Assembly (NCBI GenBank): GCA_946630765.1 | Contig: CAMOZF010000008.1 | Location: 1-15,845 of the forward strand | Length of the DNA stretch: 15,845 nt | Direction: 5' to 3' | Source of the DNA: an uncultured Lachnospiraceae bacterium | Lineage (GTDB): Bacteria; Bacillota_A; Clostridia; Lachnospirales; Lachnospiraceae | In this document: positions 6,681-12,068 of the stretch, piece after piece | How the letters are laid out: each line of letters starts with the position of its first letter | Position numbering within the stretch: the stretch's first letter is position 1 | The notes under the pieces: generated by a model | What the model was told of the DNA's origin: nothing | Seen by the model: the letters and a program-made list of their open reading frames with translations, nothing else | Database searches by the model: none | Made by a program: the position numbers and the translations under genes

Positions 6681-7534
6681 CTGAAAAAACAAAGGGACTG
6701 ATCTGGAACCTGGTGCTGTACACTGCGGCATTTGGCGCCGGGCTCATCCCGTTCCTGATGATAGATCACATTTTTATAGCTTCCGCTGCCTTTACGATTG
6801 CCGCAACGCTTGTGATCTTTATCGTCACCTGCTTCTATCCGGATACCTCGCTTTATGATCCGTACTGGAGCGTGGAACCGCCGGTTCTCCTGCTGTTTCT
6901 GTTGATCCGCTTCCGCCTGTGGAATCCGAACAGCATCCTGATGCTGTTCTTCGTGACGGTCTGGGCGACGCGCCTGACTGCCAACTGGATCTATACCTAC
7001 TGCGGACTCGGACATGAAGACTGGCGTTACGCGCAGTACCGCGAGAAGCTCAGTAAACCTGCCTTCTTTCTGATCAATCTTTTCGGCCTGCAGCTGATTC
7101 CGACCTTTGTTGTTTATATGGGGATGGTCGGGGCGATTTTCGTGCTGCAGCAGCCGGAGTTTTCCTGGCTTACGATTCCGGGATATATAGTCATGCTTGC
7201 TGCGATTCTTCTGGAGCACATTTCAGACACATCGATCCACAGCTTCCTGGAGGAACACGCGGGAGAACATAAGAGCTGCAATGTTTCGGTGTGGCGCTAC
7301 TCCAGACATCCGAATTATCTCGGGGAAATGAGCTTCTGGACCGGTATTTTCATGGTCTATGCGGCGCTGTATCCGCGAACCTGGTATATAGGGCTCGGCT
7401 TCCTTCTGATCATTCTGCTGTTCCTTTTTGTATCGATTCCGATGATGGAACGGCATAACATGGAACGACGGGCGGATTATGATGAGTATCGGAAGAAAAC
7501 ATCCAGGCTGCTTCTCTGGCCGCCGAAGGAGTGA
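6677..7534 (+). CDS. DUF1295 membrane protein (steroid 5-alpha-reductase/ICMT-like fold)
   Basis: A 285-residue polytopic membrane protein of the DUF1295 family, related to steroid 5-alpha-reductases and isoprenylcysteine methyltransferases. About seven hydrophobic segments are visible. Family motifs are in order: YDPYWSVEPP (60-69), WATRLTANWI (96-105), GHEDWRYAQYRE (112-123), the C-terminal nucleotide- or cofactor-binding segment WRYSRHPNYLGE (206-217), and the terminal IPMMERHNMERRADYDEYR (254-272). By analogy, the enzyme reduces or modifies a lipid-like substrate with a bound cofactor at the membrane, but no DUF1295 substrate is firmly known to me. Its ATG overlaps the zinc-ribbon gene stop, and the next gene starts 4 bases after its own stop, so it is the middle of a tight operon. 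Length is normal and the gene appears intact. Confidence 0.9.
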   Translation: MTEKTKGLIWNLVLYTAAFGAGLIPFLMIDHIFIASAAFTIAATLVIFIVTCFYPDTSLYDPYWSVEPPVLLLFLLIRFRLWNPNSILMLFFVTVWATRLTANWIYTYCGLGHEDWRYAQYREKLSKPAFFLINLFGLQLIPTFVVYMGMVGAIFVLQQPEFSWLTIPGYIVMLAAILLEHISDTSIHSFLEEHAGEHKSCNVSVWRYSRHPNYLGEMSFWTGIFMVYAALYPRTWYIGLGFLLIILLFLFVSIPMMERHNMERRADYDEYRKKTSRLLLWPPKE

Positions 7535-7538
7535 AGAA

Positions 7539-7991
7539 ATGCTGAGTATCAGGGAAGAACCGCTGACGGAGGAACTTCTTCAGGAACTGATCCGTTTTTC
7601 GGAGGACTGGGAGAAGGAACAGAGTTGTCATGGCTACCGGAAAAATGAACGTGCGGATATTGAAGGAGAGCGGATTTTCACTGCCGGCTTTGACGGGAAA
7701 AGAATCGGATACCTTTTCGGGCATATGGAGCAGGCGAAGAATGCGAGCTCTGTAATGCCGGAGGGAACGGCCTATTTTGAAGTGGAAGAGCTCTATGTGA
7801 AGCCGGAATACCGTTCACGCGGCATCGGAAAAAAGCTTTACGAAGCTGCGAAGGACGCCGTCCGAAACGAAGGCGGTGCAGAATATATCATGCTCAGCAC
7901 CGCGACCAAAAACTGGAAGGCGATCCTGCATTTTTATCTGGACGAGCTGGGGATGGAATTCTGGAGTGCACGGCTGTTCCAGAAGCTGTGA
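7539..7991 (+). CDS. GNAT family N-acetyltransferase
   Basis: A 150-residue acetyl-CoA-dependent N-acetyltransferase of the GNAT fold. The central strand and pyrophosphate-binding loop are clear: FEVEELYVKPEYRSRGIGKK (80-99), with the R-x-x-G-I-G signature, followed by a helix (LYEAAKDAV) and a C-terminal strand-helix (IMLSTATKNWKAILHFYLDELGM) ending in a typical GNAT tail. The acceptor substrate cannot be predicted. The start at 7539 is preferred over an in-frame ATG 20 codons earlier (7479), because an AAGGAG ribosome site (7526-7531) sits 7 bases upstream and the longer form would overlap the conserved DUF1295 C-terminus. It is the third gene of the operon that begins with the zinc-ribbon protein. 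Confidence 0.9.
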   Translation: MLSIREEPLTEELLQELIRFSEDWEKEQSCHGYRKNERADIEGERIFTAGFDGKRIGYLFGHMEQAKNASSVMPEGTAYFEVEELYVKPEYRSRGIGKKLYEAAKDAVRNEGGAEYIMLSTATKNWKAILHFYLDELGMEFWSARLFQKL

Positions 7992-8029
7992 GGCGGAGCC
8001 AATCGAGCTGCCGGAAGAAAGGTTGATTC

Positions 8030-9127
8030 ATGTACCTCGAAAATCAGGAGATTACAATCCGAAACACCCGCGGATCTGACACAGAAATCCTTGCAAAATG
8101 GTGGAATGACGGCACTGTTATGGCGCATGCCGGCTTCCCGCACGGTCTCGGGACGACAGCGGAAAAAATCGCAAAAGATCTTGAAGCAGACAGCGATGAG
8201 AGAAGAAGGCGCCTGATCCTCGAGATCGGCGGGAAGGCTGTCGGAGAGATGAGTTATACAATTGTCGGTGAAAATGACAGGAACCTCGATTTTCCGGACC
8301 ACTACTGTGTGGATTCGCTTTTTCCGGGGGAGCGCGGCGAACTCACGGCTGAGATCGGCATCAAGATCTGTGATCCTGCTTATCAGGAGAAGGGCTTCGG
8401 CCGACGGGCGCTTTCCCTTCTCATCCGCGAGCTGTTCCGCCGGAAGGTATCGAGGATCATCCTTGATACCAACCTCAAAAACACCCGCGCGCAGCATGTC
8501 TATGAGCTGCTCGGATTTGTAAAACAGGGGATTCGTTATGATTCCTGGCGCGACCAGGAGGGTGTGCTTCAGTCGGCGATTGATTATGCGATGACAGAAG
8601 CGGATTTTGTCGATTATTCCGGAGAATCCGAGGAGCATCCGACCTGGTCCTACCGCGCGACGACCGGAGACGACCTTGAAAGGATCTGGGATCTGAATGT
8701 CCGGAGCCACCCCGGGAAGCCGATCTGGGAGCGCTTCCGTTTCCAGGCCTTCCGGCATGAAGACCGGAAGATGTCCAAGACCTATATTGCGCTTCGGAAC
8801 GGCGAACCGCTCGGCGAGGGAACCCTGCTTTTTGACCCGGCCTGCGAGGCGGTCGGCGACCTGAAATACATCGTGATTCCGGGCGAGGCAGCCGATGTCA
8901 ACGGCCTTCGGATTGCCAAAAAGTATGAGGGCGAAGGGCACATTTCCCGCCTGATGAAGGTGATGGAGGAGGACGCGAAACGCCTCGGCTTCCGTGAAAT
9001 CACGATCGGGGTCGAGCCCGTTGAAAGCCGCAATCTCGCCATCTACCTGCACTGGGGCTACACCCGCTATCTCGAGTATGAATTCGACGACGGGGCGCTG
9101 GTGATCTATTATGGAAAGACGCTGTAA
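8030..9127 (+). CDS. Tandem GNAT acetyltransferase (two GNAT domains)
   Basis: A 365-residue protein made of two GNAT acetyltransferase domains. The first (about 6-190) is of the RimJ/RimL kind: it starts ITIRNTRGSD, contains AEIGIKICDPAYQEKGFGRR (108-126, with the Q-x-x-G-F-G acetyl-CoA loop) and LDTNLKNTRAQHVYELLGF (145-163). The second (about 205-365) has LKYIVIPGEAADVNGLRIAK followed by KKYEGEGHISRLMKVMEEDA (298-316) and ends with the VEPVESRNLAIYLHWGY helix (328-344). Both domains keep the glycine-rich cofactor loop, so both may be active. The start at 8030 follows an AAAGG ribosome site and lies 38 bp after the single-domain GNAT. It closes the four-gene operon; the acceptor molecules are unknown. 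Tandem GNAT proteins are known, but this pairing of a RimJ-like and a divergent domain gives no clear substrate. Confidence 0.88.
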   Translation: MYLENQEITIRNTRGSDTEILAKWWNDGTVMAHAGFPHGLGTTAEKIAKDLEADSDERRRRLILEIGGKAVGEMSYTIVGENDRNLDFPDHYCVDSLFPGERGELTAEIGIKICDPAYQEKGFGRRALSLLIRELFRRKVSRIILDTNLKNTRAQHVYELLGFVKQGIRYDSWRDQEGVLQSAIDYAMTEADFVDYSGESEEHPTWSYRATTGDDLERIWDLNVRSHPGKPIWERFRFQAFRHEDRKMSKTYIALRNGEPLGEGTLLFDPACEAVGDLKYIVIPGEAADVNGLRIAKKYEGEGHISRLMKVMEEDAKRLGFREITIGVEPVESRNLAIYLHWGYTRYLEYEFDDGALVIYYGKTL

Positions 9128-9150
9128 GAGGCAGGCAAAAACGTCTGAAA

Positions 9151-9198
9151 CAGGGACTGTCCCCTTTGGACTGATTTAGTCATCAGGAACCTGTCCAC
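9151..9198. repeat. Palindromic repeat cluster (possible REP-like element)
   Basis: Three short symmetric units lie in the 91-bp gap between the tandem GNAT gene and the GH13 gene: CAGGGACTGTCCCC (9151-9164), GACT-GATTT-AGTC (9169-9181) and CAGGAACCTGTCCAC (9184-9198). The first and third are imperfect copies of each other (CAGGRAC-TGTCC). Such GGGACAGTCCC-type palindromes resemble dispersed intergenic repeats of clostridial genomes. No T-run follows, so this is not a clear terminator, and no convincing promoter was seen here. Confidence 0.4.
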
Positions 9199-9218
9199 GG
9201 GGGCGAAAAGGAGAAAGA

Positions 9219-10925
9219 ATGAAGCAGACACAGTGGTATAAGGACGGTGTATTTTACCAGATCTGGCCGAGATCCTTCAAGGATGGAAATTCGGACGGCA
9301 TGGGCGATCTGTGGGGTGTTATTGACAAGCTGGACTATATACAGACCTTGAACGTGGACGGCATCTGGTTTTCGCCGCTCTACTGTTCGCCGGGCGCGGA
9401 CTGCGGTTACGATATCTCGGACTATATGAAGATTGCGCCGGAATTCGGCGGAATGGAGGCCTTCCGGCGGCTTCTCACGGAGGCGCATAAAAGAGGTCTG
9501 AAAATCATTATGGACCTCGTCGTGAATCATACCTCCGACGAGCATGAGTGGTTTCAGAAGTCCCGGCAGCGGATCGACCCCTACACGGATTACTATATCT
9601 GGCGGCCGAAAAAGCCAAACGGAAAGCTTCCGAACAACTGGGCGTCCATGTTTGAAGGCGACTCCGCCTGGCAGTGGGACGAGGTGCGCAAAGAGTACTA
9701 TCTGCACCTTTTCGCGATCAAGCAGCCGGACCTCAATATGGATAATCCTCTGGTGCGCGAAGAGGTCAAGAAGATCCTGAAATTCTGGCTGGATTTCGGG
9801 GTGGACGGCTTCCGGGAGGACGTGATCACCTTTATCAGCAAGGAAGAAGGGCTTCCCGATGATCTGCCGATTCCGGGTTTTTCCGGAATCCTGAAATACA
9901 ACCACGGTCCGCATATCCACGAATACCTGCAGGAATTCCGGCAGGACGTGCTTCAGCATTACGACTGCATGACGCTGGCGGAGGCGCCGCTCGTGACGCC
10001 GAAGCGCGCGATGACCTATATCTCCGAGCTGGATCCGAAGCATCACGATATCGATATGATGATCCAGTTCCAGTGCATGTGCGCGGACTGCCTCTTTTCG
10101 GACTATGTGCCGATGAGGTTTTCTCTGCGGCGATTAAAACGTTCGTTCCGCCGCTGGCAGGTGAAGCTGCACGGGAAAGCCTGGAACATGCTGTACCTCG
10201 AGAACCACGACCATCCGCGCGTGATTTCACGCTACGGTTCGGAAAAGCTGCGCACGGCTTCCGGAAAAGCACTTGCGGTAGCGTATCTTTTCCAGCAGGG
10301 TACGCCCTTCATTTACCAGGGGCAGGAGATCGGCATGACGAACTGGTATCCGCCGCGGATCGATATGTACGAGGATGTTCAGACGCTGAACCAGCATCTG
10401 AAGGACCCGGAGGAGAAACGCCTGAAGCTCTATCACCGCGCGTCCCGCGACTCGGCGCGTACACCGATGCAGTGGACCGGCGGATTGCATGCCGGATTCT
10501 CGGAACACGAGCCCTGGTTCTATGTCAATGAGAATTACCGGGAAATCAACGTGGAAGCGGAAGAGAAGGATCCGGATTCCCTGTTGAATTTCTACAGGAA
10601 GGCTGTGGCTCTGAGAAAAAGCCTGAAGGTTGTCCGTGACGGAAAGTACCGGGAATACGGTGTTTTCTCCAATAAAATCTATGTTTATGAGCGGGTGCTC
10701 GAAGGTGGGACGGACGAAGCTTTACCTGCCCAGCCGAAAAGAATCCTGGTGATCTGCTCCTTTTCGGAAAAACCGATGCGTTTCTTCATGCGGCGCGGGA
10801 TCAGTCTTGGAAGCGCCGATCTCCTTCTCGGATCCTGTCCTGAGAAGGAAACATCCAAAGTCAAACCGGACGGAAGCACGATTCTCCGGCCCTACGAAGC
10901 GCGGGTCTATTCAATCCCCGGCTGA
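9219..10925 (+). CDS. GH13 alpha-glucosidase, probably oligo-1,6-glucosidase type
   Basis: A 568-residue cytoplasmic alpha-glucosidase of glycoside hydrolase family 13 (subfamily 31-like), releasing glucose from short alpha-glucosides. The barrel starts WWYK-like (QWYKDGVFYQIWPRSFKD) and carries region I DLVVNHTSDEH (His104), region II GVDGFREDVI with the nucleophile Asp201, region III TLAEAP with the acid Glu255, and region IV LENHDHPR (His330, Asp331). The Val directly after the nucleophile (Val202) is the residue linked to alpha-1,6 preference (isomaltose-type) in this group; alpha-1,4 enzymes often have Thr there. Unusual details are Glu200 where a Met is common (GFRMDVI) and HDHPR where HDQPR is usual. 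No signal peptide is present. An AAAGGAG ribosome site precedes the ATG. The AEC transporter gene follows after 38 bp, probably on the same mRNA. Sucrose or trehalose-6-phosphate cleavage cannot be excluded. Confidence 0.94.
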   Translation: MKQTQWYKDGVFYQIWPRSFKDGNSDGMGDLWGVIDKLDYIQTLNVDGIWFSPLYCSPGADCGYDISDYMKIAPEFGGMEAFRRLLTEAHKRGLKIIMDLVVNHTSDEHEWFQKSRQRIDPYTDYYIWRPKKPNGKLPNNWASMFEGDSAWQWDEVRKEYYLHLFAIKQPDLNMDNPLVREEVKKILKFWLDFGVDGFREDVITFISKEEGLPDDLPIPGFSGILKYNHGPHIHEYLQEFRQDVLQHYDCMTLAEAPLVTPKRAMTYISELDPKHHDIDMMIQFQCMCADCLFSDYVPMRFSLRRLKRSFRRWQVKLHGKAWNMLYLENHDHPRVISRYGSEKLRTASGKALAVAYLFQQGTPFIYQGQEIGMTNWYPPRIDMYEDVQTLNQHLKDPEEKRLKLYHRASRDSARTPMQWTGGLHAGFSEHEPWFYVNENYREINVEAEEKDPDSLLNFYRKAVALRKSLKVVRDGKYREYGVFSNKIYVYERVLEGGTDEALPAQPKRILVICSFSEKPMRFFMRRGISLGSADLLLGSCPEKETSKVKPDGSTILRPYEARVYSIPG

Positions 10926-10963
10926 GATTTAAAACCTGAAAGGAAGATTTACGTTACTGATCA

Positions 10964-11872
10964 ATGAAGGAACTTCTGATACTTCAACTGACGATTTTCA
11001 TCCTGCTCGCCGTCGGATTTCTGGTGAAGAAAGTCCATATTGTCGGCGCTGAAGGGCAGAGAAACATTACGGACCTGGTGATCTATGTCATTCTGCCCTG
11101 TAATATTGTGACGAGTTTTTTAAACGGCATGACAAAGGATACGCTTCGCGACTGCCTGGCAATCCTCCTCATTTCGATCGGGATTCAGGTGTTCGGTGTG
11201 ATCTATGGAAAGCTTCTCTACAGGAAACAGCCGGAGGACCGTCAAAAAAGTCTGACCTACGCCATTATCTGCTCAAATGCGGGCTTCCTCGGAAATCCGA
11301 TCGCGGAGGGCGTCTTCGGAGCGACAGGCCTGATGTATGCGAGCGTTTACCTGATCCCGCAGCGGATCATGATGTGGTCGGAAGGCCTGGCCATCTACTC
11401 CGGCGAAAAAGACAGGCTCGGTACCCTGAAGAAGGTTGTGACACACCCCTGCGTCATTGCCTGTGTGATCGGGATTATCCTGATGCTGACGGGCGTGAAG
11501 CTTCCGGAGCCGGTTCTTCGGCCGCTTCAGACGATCGGACGCTGCAATACCGCGCTCTCGATGTTTGTAATCGGCATGATCCTTGCGGATATCGATTTCA
11601 GGACAATCCTCGATAAAACCGTGATCTTCTATACCCTGAACCGTCTTGTGATCATTCCGCTGATCGTGTACGGCGTCTGCCTGCTTCTGCCCATCAGCCC
11701 GATGGTACGGGGCGTGAGTGTGCTTCTTGCCGCCATGCCTGCCGGTGCGACAACGAGTATGCTGGCACTGAAATATAGGCGCGATCCCGAATTTGCGACA
11801 AAACTCGTGGTTTTTTCCACGCTTTGCTCCATCCCGGCGATCATGCTCTGGAGTATGATTTTAAAGGTATAA
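10964..11872 (+). CDS. AEC (auxin efflux carrier) family transporter
   Basis: A 302-residue membrane protein of the AEC family, whose bacterial members move organic acids such as malate or malonate and other anions. About nine or ten hydrophobic segments are visible, starting with LQLTIFILLAVGFLVKKV; the conserved CSNAGFLGNPIAEGVFG segment and the C-terminal AAMPAGATTSMLALKY and DPEFATKLVVFSTL segments are family hallmarks. The length is normal. The ATG at 10964 is the first possible start, because a stop (TGA, 10958) lies just upstream in frame. The best ribosome site, AGGAAG at 10941-10946, is 17 bases away, unusually far. It follows the alpha-glucosidase after 38 bp, hinting that it exports an acid end product made from the sugar, but this is inference. 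Confidence 0.9.
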   Translation: MKELLILQLTIFILLAVGFLVKKVHIVGAEGQRNITDLVIYVILPCNIVTSFLNGMTKDTLRDCLAILLISIGIQVFGVIYGKLLYRKQPEDRQKSLTYAIICSNAGFLGNPIAEGVFGATGLMYASVYLIPQRIMMWSEGLAIYSGEKDRLGTLKKVVTHPCVIACVIGIILMLTGVKLPEPVLRPLQTIGRCNTALSMFVIGMILADIDFRTILDKTVIFYTLNRLVIIPLIVYGVCLLLPISPMVRGVSVLLAAMPAGATTSMLALKYRRDPEFATKLVVFSTLCSIPAIMLWSMILKV

Positions 11873-11873
11873 A

Positions 11874-11898
11874 AAGCGGCGGCCTTCGCCCCGTGCTT
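11874..11898 (+). terminator. Weak hairpin after the AEC gene
   Basis: Just after the AEC stop, AAGC-GGCG, loop GCCTT, CGCC, four unpaired bases, GCTT can fold into a bulged 8-bp hairpin. It is followed by CTGTATTCTC rather than a T-run, so it is at best a weak or processing-type transcript end. A new promoter lies downstream at 11960-11988. Confidence 0.25.
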
Positions 11899-11941
11899 CT
11901 GTATTCTCTAAAATTTACCGGTTTTCCCTGAAAAATGACTG

Positions 11942-11953
11942 GTTTCACGAAAC
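11942..11953. promoter_or_regulatory. Palindrome GTTTC-AC-GAAAC upstream of the rhamnosidase promoter
   Basis: A 5-bp inverted repeat with a 2-base centre lies just upstream of the -35 box at 11960. The position, about 45 bases before the likely transcription start, suits an activator. It does not fit the usual CcpA cre pattern. The regulator is unknown. Confidence 0.35.
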
Positions 11954-11959
11954 AACGGC

Positions 11960-11988
11960 TTGTCTTATGGACGGCCGCAGTTTAAAAT
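11960..11988 (+). promoter_or_regulatory. SigA-type promoter of the alpha-L-rhamnosidase gene
   Basis: A -35 box TTGTCT (11960-11965) and a -10 box TAAAAT (11983-11988) are separated by exactly 17 bases. The start would be near 11995, giving a leader of about 74 bases ending in a strong GGAGG ribosome site (12058-12062), 6 bases before the ATG. The 196-bp gap after the AEC gene holds only this promoter, the two palindromes and the weak hairpin. Confidence 0.6.
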
Positions 11989-11994
11989 TTGCGG
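11975..11994. promoter_or_regulatory. Candidate operator overlapping the rhamnosidase -10 box
   Basis: CCGCA, 10 bases, TGCGG forms a 20-bp inverted repeat centred on the AT-rich -10 region (11983-11988). A protein bound here would block RNA polymerase, so this is a plausible repressor site for a sugar-responsive regulator. Arms are only 5 bp, so chance symmetry is possible. Confidence 0.4.
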
Positions 11995-12068
11995 TATGAG
12001 GGACAAAAACGGTGTAACAGCGTGATAACTGATTATCTGAATAAAGAGGAATCTATCGGAGGTTATTT

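Noticed and set aside
5790..6731. Minus-strand open frame of 313 codons opposite the zinc-ribbon gene
   Set aside because: Antisense shadow; the plus strand has paired CxxC ribbons, a good ribosome site and an ATGA coupling to the next gene.
7479..7538. 20-codon N-terminal extension of the single-domain GNAT
   Set aside because: It overlaps the conserved DUF1295 C-terminus and is less well placed for ribosome binding than the ATG at 7539.
7934..9052. Minus-strand open frame of 372 codons opposite the tandem GNAT gene
   Set aside because: No recognisable family and no ribosome site; both GNAT domains are plainly encoded on the other strand.
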